Shown here: positions 32,049 to 40,843 of the stretch, in pieces
Layout: the number at the start of each line of letters is the position of its first letter
Numbering within the stretch: position 1 is the first letter of the stretch
Origin: Rhodocyclales bacterium
GTDB lineage: Bacteria; Pseudomonadota; Gammaproteobacteria; Burkholderiales; Rhodocyclaceae
NCBI GenBank assembly: GCA_016214145.1
Contig: JACRPA010000006.1
Span: 434,001 to 498,000, forward strand
DNA: 64,000 nucleotides
Reading direction: 5' to 3'
Translations under genes and position numbers: made by a program
The notes under the pieces: generated by a model
The model's input: only the letters and a program-made list of their open reading frames with translations
What the model was told of the DNA's origin: nothing
Databases searched by the model: none

Positions 32049-32086
32049 CTTGGTATGATTATATCTTTAGGCTTTCATCTTCCCGC

Positions 32087-33427
32087 ATGTCTTCCCAAGG
32101 CTTCAGCTTTCCCCGGGACACCCTGCGCAGCATGGCGCAGGACATACTCGACCATGCCAGATCGCGTGGCGCCGGCGCCTGCGAGGCGGATGTTTCCGAA
32201 GGCTTCGGCCAGTCGGTGACGGTGCGGCGCGGCGAGGTCGAGACCATCGAATACAACCGCGACAAGGGCGTCGGCGTCACGGTGTACCTGGGCCAGCGGC
32301 GCGGCTATGCCTCGACCTCGGACTTTTCGCGTTCCGCCCTGCATGCCACGGTGGATGCCGCGCTTTCCATCGCGCGCTTCACAGCGCCGGACGAAGCCGC
32401 CGGCCTGCCGGATGCCGAGCTGCTGGCGCGCGGCGAGATGGCGCTCGATCTCTACCACCCGTGGCTCCCGCCGGTGGAGGAGGCCATCGACATCGCCCGG
32501 CGCTGCGAGGCGGCGGCCTTCGCCGTCAGTCCGCTGGTGAAGAACACGGAGGGCGCCAGCGTGTCCTGCCAGCAATCGCATTTCATCTCGGCCAACAGCC
32601 TCGGTTTCATGGGCGGCTACGCTTCCTCGCGCCACTATCTTTCCTGCTCGGTCATCGCCGGCAAGGGCGACGCCATGCAGCGCGACGACTGGTACAGCAC
32701 CCATCGCAATGCGGCCGATCTGGCCGAGCCCGAGGTGATCGGCGAATATGCCGCGCGCCGCGCCCTGTCGCGACTGGGGGCGCGCAAGATCGCCACCTGC
32801 GAGGTGCCCGTCCTGTTCGAAGCCCCCCTCGCCGCCACGCTGATCGGCAACTTCGTCTATGCCGTCTCGGGCGGCAGCCTGTATCGGAAATCCTCCTTCC
32901 TGCTCGACAGCCTGGGCACGCAGGTGTTCTCGCCGCAGGTGCACATCAGCGAGCGGCCGCACCTGCCGCGTGGCCTCGGCAGCAGCCCCTTCGACGACGA
33001 CGGTGTGGCCACGCACGACCGCGAGGTGGTCGAGGCCGGCGTGCTGAAGGGATATTTCCTGTCGACCTATTCGGCGCGCAAGCTGGGCATGCAGACCACC
33101 GGCAATGCCGGCGGCTCGCACAACCTCATCGTGCGGCCGGGCAAGCGCGATCTCGTCGGCCTCGCCGCCCTGATGGGCCGCGGCCTGCTCGTCACCGAAG
33201 TGCTCGGCCAGGGCGTGAACTACGTCACCGGCGATTATTCCCGCGGCGCATCGGGCTATTGGGTCGAAAACGGCGAAATCCTCTACCCCGTGGAGGAGAT
33301 CACCATCGCCGGCAACCTCAAGGACATGCTGCGCGGCATCGTCGCCGTCGGCAACGACGCGCTGGTGCGCGGCTCCAAGCAGGTCGGCTCCCTCCTCGTC
33401 GACCGCATGACGATCGCCGGCGCATAA
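32087..33427 (+). CDS. pmbA: metalloprotease PmbA (TldE)
   Basis: The protein has 446 residues. PmbA (TldE) with TldD forms a metalloprotease that matures peptides such as microcin B17 and degrades CcdA. tldD is not in this window. Family segments are QSVTVRRGEVETIEYNRDKG, GYASTSDFSRSALHATVDAA and the C-terminal NYVTGDYSRGASGYWVENG. No zinc-binding HExxxH is present in this subunit, as expected. About 150 bases separate it from the TRAP binding-protein gene downstream. Confidence 0.95.
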   Translation: MSSQGFSFPRDTLRSMAQDILDHARSRGAGACEADVSEGFGQSVTVRRGEVETIEYNRDKGVGVTVYLGQRRGYASTSDFSRSALHATVDAALSIARFTAPDEAAGLPDAELLARGEMALDLYHPWLPPVEEAIDIARRCEAAAFAVSPLVKNTEGASVSCQQSHFISANSLGFMGGYASSRHYLSCSVIAGKGDAMQRDDWYSTHRNAADLAEPEVIGEYAARRALSRLGARKIATCEVPVLFEAPLAATLIGNFVYAVSGGSLYRKSSFLLDSLGTQVFSPQVHISERPHLPRGLGSSPFDDDGVATHDREVVEAGVLKGYFLSTYSARKLGMQTTGNAGGSHNLIVRPGKRDLVGLAALMGRGLLVTEVLGQGVNYVTGDYSRGASGYWVENGEILYPVEEITIAGNLKDMLRGIVAVGNDALVRGSKQVGSLLVDRMTIAGA

Positions 33428-33577
33428 GCCGGAGGTCCAATAGGGGTTTTCCCCAACCGCTCCGCGGCGGCTTCGTGCGCCAATTGGTGTAGTATTTTGC
33501 GGCGATCCCCGACCGACGGGGATTGGATATTTCCGCCGCACAACGGCACAGAAGAACCTCTAAAGGAGACTTTTTCA

Positions 33578-34660
33578 ATGGAACGTCGCGATTTCATCAA
33601 GCACGCCGGCATTGCCGGCATCCTGGCGGCGGGTGTCGCCCCAGCGGCCCATGCCCAAGGCGCCACCATCCGCTGGCGCCTGGCCTCCAGCTTCCCCAAG
33701 GCGCTCGACACCATTTTCGGCGCAGCCGATGTCTTTGCCAAAAAAGTAAACGAGATGTCGGGCGGCAAATTCACCATCTCGGTGCATGCCGGCGGCGAGA
33801 TCATGCCGCCCTTCGGCGTGGTTGACGGCGTGCAGCAGGGCACGGTCGAATGCGCCCACACCGCGCCGTACTACTTCTTCGGCAAGGACGAGACCTTCGC
33901 CATGGACTGCGCCATTCCCTTCGGCCTCAACTCGCGCCAGATGACGGCGTGGATGTACGAGGGCAACGGCCTCAAGCTGTTCCGCGAGTTCTACGCCAAG
34001 TACAACATCGTGAACTTCCCGATGGGCAATACCGGCGCGCAGATGGGCGGCTGGTACCGCAAGGAGATCAAGTCGCTGAAGGACATCAAGGGCCTGAAAA
34101 TGCGCATCGGCGGCTTCGGCGGCAAGGTGCTGGAGCGGATCGGGGGCGTGCCGCAGAACATCCCCGGCGGCGAGATCTACCAGGCGCTGGAGAAGGGCAC
34201 CATCGACGCCGTCGAATGGGTCGGCCCCTACGACGACCAGAAGCTGGGCTTCTACAAGGTGGCGAAGAACTACGTCTACCCGGCCTGGTGGGAAGGCGGC
34301 CCGCAACTGTCGCTATACGTGAACTCCAAGGCCTACGAAGGACTGTCGACCGAGTACAAGGCCATGCTGGAGTGCGCGGCCGGCCTGGCCCACACCGACA
34401 TGCAGGCCAAGTACGACGCCAAGAACCCGGTGGCGCTGAAGGAACTGGTCGGGTCCGGCGTCAAGCTGCAGCGGATGCCGAAGGACGTGATGGAAGCCGC
34501 CTTCAAGGCGTCGCAGGAACTCTACAGCGAATTGTCCGAGAAGAACCCCGCCTGGAAGAAGATTTACGCGGACTATGCCGCCTTCCGCAAGGATCAGCAC
34601 ATGTGGTTCCGTTTCGCCGAAAACGGTTTCGACAGCTTCATGCAGGCGCAGAAGCTCTAG
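33578..34660 (+). CDS. dctP: TRAP transporter substrate-binding protein (DctP/TakP-like)
   Basis: The protein has 360 residues, with AAAGGAGA upstream. The start MERRDFIKHAGIAGILAAG is a twin-arginine-like signal (ERRDFIK) followed by a hydrophobic core and a cleavage site near AHAQ, so export is probably by Tat. The mature protein has the DctP fold: WRLASSFPKALDTIFGAADV, LKDIKGLKMRIGGFGGKVLE and GTIDAVEWVGPYDDQKLGF. It resembles the 2-oxo-monocarboxylate or chloroaromatic-type binding proteins. The substrate is unproven. Its permease genes are on the opposite strand just downstream. Confidence 0.92.
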   Translation: MERRDFIKHAGIAGILAAGVAPAAHAQGATIRWRLASSFPKALDTIFGAADVFAKKVNEMSGGKFTISVHAGGEIMPPFGVVDGVQQGTVECAHTAPYYFFGKDETFAMDCAIPFGLNSRQMTAWMYEGNGLKLFREFYAKYNIVNFPMGNTGAQMGGWYRKEIKSLKDIKGLKMRIGGFGGKVLERIGGVPQNIPGGEIYQALEKGTIDAVEWVGPYDDQKLGFYKVAKNYVYPAWWEGGPQLSLYVNSKAYEGLSTEYKAMLECAAGLAHTDMQAKYDAKNPVALKELVGSGVKLQRMPKDVMEAAFKASQELYSELSEKNPAWKKIYADYAAFRKDQHMWFRFAENGFDSFMQAQKL

Positions 34661-34672
34661 AACCGACAGGCG

Positions 34673-34706
34673 AAAAAACCCCGCGATGGATTGCGGGGTT
34701 TTTTTT
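34673..34706. terminator. bidirectional Rho-independent terminator
   Basis: A 6-base stem CCCCGC / GCGGGG with an 8-base loop (34679-34698) is preceded by six A and followed by eight T, so it can end transcription from either strand. It lies between the convergent ends of the dctP and dctM genes. Confidence 0.85.
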
Positions 34707-34759
34707 CGTCCGGACTTCCGGGCTGGCGGCGGGATGGCTTCCCGCGTCCGCAGCCCGGC

Positions 34760-36526
34760 TTATTTGGCTTTCTTCTTCTCGCTGGCGATGTCCCGCAGCA
34801 GGTCGGCGGCCGGGTCGTCTTCCTTCTCCTTGGTGGCGGGGTCCTTGCCGTCGTCGGCCTTCTCCTCGCCGTCCTTGGCCTCGGCTTCACCCCCCTTTTC
34901 CTGTTCGCCATAGCCGCCCGGCGCCGTCTCGAGCTGGATCTGTTCGACGTCCAATGGCTTGGTCTTGTCGAGGCCGCCGGTGACCAGGCCCGGGAAAGCG
35001 ATGACCAAGGCGACCATGATCACCTGGATGACGACGAAGGGCACGGCGCCCCAGTAGATCTGGCCGGTCGTGACCTTGTCGATCTTCTTCCCGGTCAGAC
35101 GGTCCTCGTAATCGTCGTGCGGCGCCACGCTGCGCAGATAGAAAAGCGCGAAGCCGAAGGGCGGGTGCATGAAGGAGGTCTGCATGTTGATCGCCAGCAG
35201 GACGCCGAACCAGACCATGTCGATGCCCATCTTCTCGGCCACCGGCCCGAGCAGGGGAATGATGATGAAGGCCAGCTCGAAGAAATCGAGGAAGAAGGCC
35301 AGGCCGAACACCAGCAGGTTGACCACGATGAGGAAGCCGAGCTGGCCGCCGGGCAGGCTGGTGAGCAGATGTTCGACCCATTTCGGCCCGTCTACGCCCT
35401 GGAAGCTCAGGCTGAAGACGGTGGCGCCGAGCAGGATGAAGAGCACGAAGGAGGACAGCTTCATGGTCGCTTCCATCGCCTGCTTCATCAGCCTGAGGCT
35501 CAGGCGCCGGCGCGAGACCGCCATGATCAACGCGCCCATGGCGCCCATGGCGCCGCCTTCGGTCGGCGTGGCGATGCCGAGGAAGATTGTGCCCAGCACC
35601 AGGAAGATCAGCGCCAGCGGCGGGATCAGCACGAAGGTGAAGCGCTCCGCCATGCGCGAGAGAAGTCCCAGCTTCGTCACCCGGTTGATGACGGCCAGGG
35701 CGAAAGCGATGCCGACACCCACGCACATCGAGACGACGATCATCTCGTCGGTTGGCGTGTCGTCCGGCCGGGTCAGGGCGAAGGCCACCGCGCCGCCGAC
35801 CGACACAATGACCAGCAGCAGCAGAGAACGCAACCCCGGGCTGCCGTCGTCCTCGCGGATCGTGCGCGCTTCCAGCGGCAGGGCAGGGACGCTGGCCGGC
35901 TTGATCAGGCTCAGGGCGAATACGTAGCCGGCGTAGAGGCCGGTGAGCACGAAGCCGGGTATGAAGGCGCCCAGGTAGAGATCGCCGACGCTGCGGCCGA
36001 GCTGGTCGGCGATGACGATCAGCACCAGCGAGGGCGGGATGATCTGCGCCAGCGTGCCGGAGGCGGCGATGACGCCGCTGGCGACGCGGCGGTCGTAGCC
36101 GTAGCGCAGCATGATGGGCAGCGAGATCAGGCCCATGGAGATGACCGAGGCGGCGACGACGCCCGTCGTGGCGGCGAGCATAGCGCCGACCAGGATCACG
36201 GCGTAGGCCAGACCGCCGCGGATGGGGCCGAACAACTGGCCGATGGTGTCGAGCAGGTCCTCGGCCATGCCGGAGCGCTCCAGGATCAGGCCCATGAAGG
36301 TGAAGAAGGGGATGGCCAGCAGGGTGTCGTTCTTCAGGATGCCAAAGATGCGCAGCGGCAGGGCCTGCAACAGCGAGGCGGGCAGCATGCCCAGTTCGAC
36401 GCCGAGATAGCCGAAAAACAGGCCGCAGGCGGCCAGCGAGAACGCCACCGAATAGCCCAGCAGCAGAAACACGATCAGCCCCGCGAACATGATGGGGGCC
36501 ATGTTGGCCTGGAGAAATTCGATCAT
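34760..36526 (-). CDS. dctM: TRAP transporter large permease
   Basis: The protein has 588 residues from MIEFLQANMAPIMFAG; a longer frame upstream reads through dctQ out of frame and is a shadow. About 12 or more membrane segments are visible, among them LIVFLLLGYSVAFSLAACGL, IASGTLAQIIPPS-type elements and LGTIFLGIATPTEGGAMGA, a DctM signature. After about residue 530 there is an unusual 55-residue hydrophilic tail rich in Lys, Glu and Asp ending SEKKKAK. The start overlaps the dctQ stop by 4 bases. Confidence 0.92.
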   Translation of the reverse strand: MIEFLQANMAPIMFAGLIVFLLLGYSVAFSLAACGLFFGYLGVELGMLPASLLQALPLRIFGILKNDTLLAIPFFTFMGLILERSGMAEDLLDTIGQLFGPIRGGLAYAVILVGAMLAATTGVVAASVISMGLISLPIMLRYGYDRRVASGVIAASGTLAQIIPPSLVLIVIADQLGRSVGDLYLGAFIPGFVLTGLYAGYVFALSLIKPASVPALPLEARTIREDDGSPGLRSLLLLVIVSVGGAVAFALTRPDDTPTDEMIVVSMCVGVGIAFALAVINRVTKLGLLSRMAERFTFVLIPPLALIFLVLGTIFLGIATPTEGGAMGAMGALIMAVSRRRLSLRLMKQAMEATMKLSSFVLFILLGATVFSLSFQGVDGPKWVEHLLTSLPGGQLGFLIVVNLLVFGLAFFLDFFELAFIIIPLLGPVAEKMGIDMVWFGVLLAINMQTSFMHPPFGFALFYLRSVAPHDDYEDRLTGKKIDKVTTGQIYWGAVPFVVIQVIMVALVIAFPGLVTGGLDKTKPLDVEQIQLETAPGGYGEQEKGGEAEAKDGEEKADDGKDPATKEKEDDPAADLLRDIASEKKKAK

Positions 36527-37179
36527 TTGCGCTCCCCTCCCTTGACCTGGTCGGAGACCATGTCCACGGCGTCTTCCACGCGCTGGATGACCTCGGGCGC
36601 GACCTGGTGCTTGAGGATTTCCTCGGCGAGCTCCTCCTCGGCGGTCTTGGTTTGAGCCGGTTTCGTCGGATCGTCGGCCACGCCCATCAGGAAGCCGATG
36701 CGCTTGATCAGTTCGGAAGCGCCTTGCAGGCCGAGCAGGGCAAAACCGATGGGCACCAGGGCATAGGCCGGCCAGCGGATCAGGCCGCCGGCGTTCTCCG
36801 ACATCTCGTTGGTCATATAGGCATTCGCCACCAGCGGCCAGACGTGGTGGATGACGGCGAAGACGAAGGGCATGAGGAAGAACAGGGTGCCGAAGATCTC
36901 CACCTTGATCTGCGTACGCTTGGAAAAATGCCCGAGTATCACGTCGATCTTGACGTGGCCCTGGCGCAGCAGGGTATAGCCGGCGCCGAGCAGGAAAACG
37001 CCGGCGAACAGGTACCACTGGATTTCCAGGAACGCGTTCGAGCTGGTGTTGAAGGCCTTGCGCACGATGGCATTGACCGCGGAAATCAGCACGGCGGCAA
37101 GCACCAGCCAGATGATGGTTTGGCCGATGCGCTCGCTGAGCGCATCGATCAGCCTGGATGTCTTGAGAAGAAAATTCAT
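36523..37179 (-). CDS. dctQ: TRAP transporter small permease
   Basis: The protein has 218 residues, with AGGAGG upstream of the start. Four membrane segments are seen: about 20-40, 55-75, 95-115 and 135-160, including TIIWLVLAAVLISAVNAIVR and WYLFAGVFLLGAGYTLL. In the family it forms the small subunit that helps the binding protein dock. A C-terminal hydrophilic tail of about 50 residues (from about 168, TKPAQTKTAEEELAEEIL) is longer than in typical DctQ. It is the first of the two permease genes. A 188-base gap to the divergent phosphatase gene holds a degenerate repeat. Confidence 0.9.
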   Translation of the reverse strand: MNFLLKTSRLIDALSERIGQTIIWLVLAAVLISAVNAIVRKAFNTSSNAFLEIQWYLFAGVFLLGAGYTLLRQGHVKIDVILGHFSKRTQIKVEIFGTLFFLMPFVFAVIHHVWPLVANAYMTNEMSENAGGLIRWPAYALVPIGFALLGLQGASELIKRIGFLMGVADDPTKPAQTKTAEEELAEEILKHQVAPEVIQRVEDAVDMVSDQVKGGERK

Positions 37180-37226
37180 TTGGCCTCCTGGTCTGGACCG
37201 GGCTTGGACGAGTCAAATTGCGAGGC

Positions 37227-37291
37227 CGTCATTCTGGACGGCCCGAGCGAAGCGGCGTAAGAGTAATCCGGATTGCCGCTGGATTCCAGTC
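37227..37291. repeat. degenerate intergenic repeat-like sequence
   Basis: The stretch begins GTCATTCTGGAC and ends GCTGGATTCCAG, the outline of a common proteobacterial intergenic repeat with CATTC/GAATC-type ends. The arms pair only weakly. I rely on the general appearance of such repeats, not on a search. Confidence 0.3.
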
Positions 37292-37367
37292 GTTATTACC
37301 CTGACTGGCGCAAAATGCAGGTAAACCCTAACATGGCGACCTTCGTGCATGCGCCTTCGCCAATTCC

Positions 37368-38006
37368 GTGAATCCCACCCGCCTTTGCCTCGTCCGCCAC
37401 GGGGAAACCGCCTGGAACGCCGAACGCCGCATCCAGGGCCAGCTCGACGTGCCGCTTTCCGCGGTCGGCCACGCTCAGGCGCGCGCCACCGCCAACGCGC
37501 TGGCGCAGGAATCCCTCTGCGCGATCTATTCGAGCGATCTGGCCCGCGCGCTGCATACCGCGGAGGCGGCGGCCCATCTGCACAAGCTGCCGGTCCGGCG
37601 CCATGTCGGCCTGCGCGAGCGCCATTACGGCGTGCTGCAGACACTGACTTACGGGGAATTCGGACGGCGCCATCCGGGCGCCTACGCCCGCTTCCAGGCG
37701 CGCGAGGAAGACTTTGCCCTGCCGGGTGGCGGCGAGAGCCTGCGCCAGTTCGCCGCGCGCGTGATGCACTGCATCGACGGGATCGTGGCGGCGCACGCCG
37801 GCGGCCAGGTGCTGGTCGTGACCCATGGCGGCGTGCTCGACATCCTGCATCGCCGCGCCGGCGGCCAGCCGCTGTCGGCGCGGCGGGACTTCGACATCCC
37901 CAATGCGGCGCTGAATTGGCTGGAGGTTTCGTCCGGCAAGTGGTCCATCCTGTCCTGGGCCGACCGCAGCCATCTCACTGAATCGCTCGATGAGCTGCCC
38001 GGCTGA
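37368..38006 (+). CDS. histidine phosphatase family protein (GpmB/CobC-like)
   Basis: The protein has 212 residues and a GTG start. The phosphoryl-accepting motif is LCLVRHGETAWNAERR, and the second His is in LVVTHGGVLDIL. YSSDLARALHTAEAAA and RHYGVLQTL complete the fold. The branch includes phosphatases and alpha-ribazole phosphatase, so the substrate is uncertain. It overlaps the next gene by 17 bases, so the two are probably translated together. Whether it acts in the pathway of the fused acyl-AMP ligase is unknown. Confidence 0.88.
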   Translation: MNPTRLCLVRHGETAWNAERRIQGQLDVPLSAVGHAQARATANALAQESLCAIYSSDLARALHTAEAAAHLHKLPVRRHVGLRERHYGVLQTLTYGEFGRRHPGAYARFQAREEDFALPGGGESLRQFAARVMHCIDGIVAAHAGGQVLVVTHGGVLDILHRRAGGQPLSARRDFDIPNAALNWLEVSSGKWSILSWADRSHLTESLDELPG

Positions 38007-40797
38007 GGACGCTGCTTCGCGCCTGTTGCGCGTGACCGCGCAGCTGGTGCGGGAAACCCATCCGGCCCGGCAGGCGCCGGTCACGCTGGACAGTCCGCTG
38101 GAGCGCGATCTCGGGCTGGATTCCCTGGCGCGCGTCGAATTGCTGCTGCGCATCGGCCGCGAGTTCGGCCTCGCCCTGCCGGAAGCGGCGCTGAGCGAGG
38201 CTGAAACGCCGCGCGACCTGCTGCGTTTCCTTGGGCACGCCGCGCCTGCCGCAGCGCCGCACGCAGCCATCGAACTGCCGCATGGCGCAGAGATCGCGTT
38301 GCCCGATACTGCGGCCACGCTGGTCGAGGTGCTGGAGTGGCACGCCGCGCGCACGCCCGAGCGCACGCATGTCCTGCTCTACGGCGAGGGCGAGCAGGCG
38401 GAGGCGATCACCTATGCCGACCTGCTCGCCGCAGCCCGGCGCATCGCCACCGGACTCGTTTCGCGCGGCCTGCAGCCGCAGCAGGCGGTTGCCCTGATGC
38501 TGCCGACCGGCCGCGACTATCTCGCCTGCTTCTTCGGCGCCCTGCTCGCTGGCGGGATTCCCGTGCCGATCTATCCGCCGGCGCGCCTGGCGCAGATCGA
38601 GGACCACCTCAGGCGCCATGCGCGCATCCTCGACAACGCCCAGGCCGTCTTCATCGTCACCGTGCCGCAGGCCAAGACCGTCGCCGCCCTGCTGCGCGAA
38701 CAGGCGCCCGGCCTCAGGGAAATCGTCACGCCGGAGGAACTCGATGCCGAGCCGATGTCGCTGCTTTATCGTGCGGCCTCCGACGACATCGCCTTCCTGC
38801 AATACACCTCCGGCAGCACCGGCGATCCGAAGGGCGTCGTGCTGACCCATGCCAACCTGCTCGCCAACCTGCGCGCCATGGGTCCGGCCTTCCAGGTGAC
38901 CAGCGAGGACGTCTTCGTCTCCTGGCTGCCGCTCTACCACGACATGGGCCTGATCGGCGCCTGGTTCGGCTCGCTCTATTTCGCCATGCCGCTGGTGCTG
39001 ATGTCGCCCCTGGCCTTTCTGGCGCGCCCGGCGCGCTGGCCGCAGGCGATCTCGCGCCATCGCGGCACGATCACCGCGGCGCCGAATTTCGCTTATGAAC
39101 TTTGCGCAAGGAAGCTCGACGACGCCGAACTGGCCGGCCTCGACCTGTCCTCGCTGCGCCTGGCGCTGAACGGCGCCGAGCCGGTCAGCCCGGCGACGCT
39201 GGAGGCCTTCATCGAGCGCTTCGTGCCGCATGGCCTGCAGCCCGAGGCGATCACGCCGGTATACGGCCTGGCGGAATGCTCGGTCGGCCTGGCCTTTCCG
39301 CCGCTGCAGCGCGGCCCGCGCATCGACGCCATCCGGCGCGATGCCTTCGTGGGCGAGGAACGCGCCCTGCCCGCCGCGGAAGGCGAGGCCGGCACGATGC
39401 TGGTGCCCGCCTGCGGCCGGGCGTTGCCCGGACACGAGATCCGCATCGTGGACGCCGCCGGCGACGAGCTGCCCGACCGCCAGGTCGGCTGCCTGCAATT
39501 CCGCGGCCCCTCGGCGACGCAGGGCTACTTCCGCAATCCCGGGGCGACGCAGCGCCTGTTCCGCGACGGCTGGCTCGATTCGGGCGACTACGCCTACATG
39601 GTGGAGGGCGAGATCTACCTCACCGGCCGCGTCAAGGACCTCATCATCCGCGGCGGGCGCAACCTCTACCCCTACGAACTGGAGGAGGCGGTCGGCGGCA
39701 TTCCGGGCATCCGCAAGGGCTGCGTCGCCGTGTTCGCCAGCACCGACCCGGCCAATGCCACCGAGCGCCTGGTGGTGATGGCGGAGACGCGCGAGCGGGA
39801 CGAGGCGGCGCGCGAAGCCCTGCGGCAGAAGATCAACGAGGCCGCCATCGACGCCATCGGCATGCCGGCCGACGAGATCGTGCTGGCGCCGCCGCACAGC
39901 GTGCTGAAGACATCCAGCGGCAAGATCCGCCGCGCCGCTTCGCGCGAGGCGTTCGAGCGGGGCGAAGTGGGCGGCCCGACGTTGCCGGCCTGGCTGCAGA
40001 TGTCGAAACTTGCCCTTGCCGCCGTACTCCAGGGGCTGACTTTTGCGCTGCGGCAGGCCGGCAGCCGGCTTTACGCCGCCTGGTGCTGGAGCGCATTCGC
40101 GCTGCTCGGCCTGCCGGTGGCTGCGCTGGTGGCGCTGCTGCAGCGGCCCGTCGCCGGTCGGCGCCTGGTGCATGGCGCGGCGCGCCTGTTCCTGCGCCTG
40201 ACGGCGATGCCGTTGCGGCGGAGCGGAATGGAACGCCTGCCGGCGACACCCCACCTGCTCCTCGCCAACCACACCAGCTACTTCGACCTCATCGCCCTCT
40301 ATGCCGCGCTGCCGCCGGACAGGGCCTATGCCTTCGTCGCCAAGCGCGAACTGGTCCGCCAGCCCCTGATCCATGCCTGCCTGCGCGGACTGGGCACCCT
40401 GTTCGTCGAACGCTATGAGGCTGCGAAGAGCGCGGAGGACGTGGGCGAGATCGCCGCCAAGCTGGGGCAGGGCGGCAGCCTGGTGATTTTTCCCGAAGGC
40501 ACTTTTTCGCGCGAGGCCGGCCTGAAGCCCTTCCGCATGGGCGCTTTCGTCGCCGCTACGCGCGCCGGCGTGCCGGTCGTGGTGGCGGGCCTGCGCGGCA
40601 TCCGCGCCATCCTGCGCGACAAGACCTGGCAGCCGCGCCATGGCAAGCCGGAATTCGAGGTCGGCGCCGTGCTGCGGGCGGAGGGCGCGGACTGGGCATC
40701 GGCGGCGCGCCTGCGTGACGCCGCGCGCGCCGAGATGCTCAAGCTCACCGGCGAGCACGATCTGGGTGGTTTTCTGCCGGCACTGCCTCCCCAATAG
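37990..40797 (+). CDS. fused acyl carrier protein / fatty acyl-AMP ligase / lysophospholipid-type acyltransferase
   Basis: The protein has 935 residues. Residues about 5-75 are an acyl carrier domain with the phosphopantetheine Ser45 in LGLDSLARVEL. Residues about 110-640 are a fatty acyl-AMP ligase-like domain: QYTSGSTGDPKGVVLTHANL, FVSWLPLYHDMGLIG, PVYGLAECSVG and LITGRVKD-type hinge followed by SSGKIRRA. Residues about 680-910 are a PlsC-type acyltransferase with a hydrophobic lead, NHTSYFD (HX4D) and FPEGTFSRE. The design implies that a fatty acid is activated as acyl-AMP, passed to the built-in carrier, and transferred to a membrane acceptor. The acceptor is unknown. It overlaps the phosphatase gene. 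Confidence 0.88.
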   Translation: MSCPAEDAASRLLRVTAQLVRETHPARQAPVTLDSPLERDLGLDSLARVELLLRIGREFGLALPEAALSEAETPRDLLRFLGHAAPAAAPHAAIELPHGAEIALPDTAATLVEVLEWHAARTPERTHVLLYGEGEQAEAITYADLLAAARRIATGLVSRGLQPQQAVALMLPTGRDYLACFFGALLAGGIPVPIYPPARLAQIEDHLRRHARILDNAQAVFIVTVPQAKTVAALLREQAPGLREIVTPEELDAEPMSLLYRAASDDIAFLQYTSGSTGDPKGVVLTHANLLANLRAMGPAFQVTSEDVFVSWLPLYHDMGLIGAWFGSLYFAMPLVLMSPLAFLARPARWPQAISRHRGTITAAPNFAYELCARKLDDAELAGLDLSSLRLALNGAEPVSPATLEAFIERFVPHGLQPEAITPVYGLAECSVGLAFPPLQRGPRIDAIRRDAFVGEERALPAAEGEAGTMLVPACGRALPGHEIRIVDAAGDELPDRQVGCLQFRGPSATQGYFRNPGATQRLFRDGWLDSGDYAYMVEGEIYLTGRVKDLIIRGGRNLYPYELEEAVGGIPGIRKGCVAVFASTDPANATERLVVMAETRERDEAAREALRQKINEAAIDAIGMPADEIVLAPPHSVLKTSSGKIRRAASREAFERGEVGGPTLPAWLQMSKLALAAVLQGLTFALRQAGSRLYAAWCWSAFALLGLPVAALVALLQRPVAGRRLVHGAARLFLRLTAMPLRRSGMERLPATPHLLLANHTSYFDLIALYAALPPDRAYAFVAKRELVRQPLIHACLRGLGTLFVERYEAAKSAEDVGEIAAKLGQGGSLVIFPEGTFSREAGLKPFRMGAFVAATRAGVPVVVAGLRGIRAILRDKTWQPRHGKPEFEVGAVLRAEGADWASAARLRDAARAEMLKLTGEHDLGGFLPALPPQ

Positions 40798-40843
40798 GGC
40801 GTGGTAAAATCACGTCTTTCTTCAACCAGTTAAGCCTTCCCTC

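Noticed and set aside
34691-36655. 654-residue plus-strand open frame over the TRAP permease genes
   Set aside because: It is antisense to dctM, which has clear membrane segments and family motifs. Its own translation is low-complexity His/Glu/Asp/Gln-rich, typical of GC-rich shadow frames.
37975-40794. 939-residue minus-strand open frame
   Set aside because: It is antisense to the fused ACP/ligase/acyltransferase gene and shows no domain pattern.
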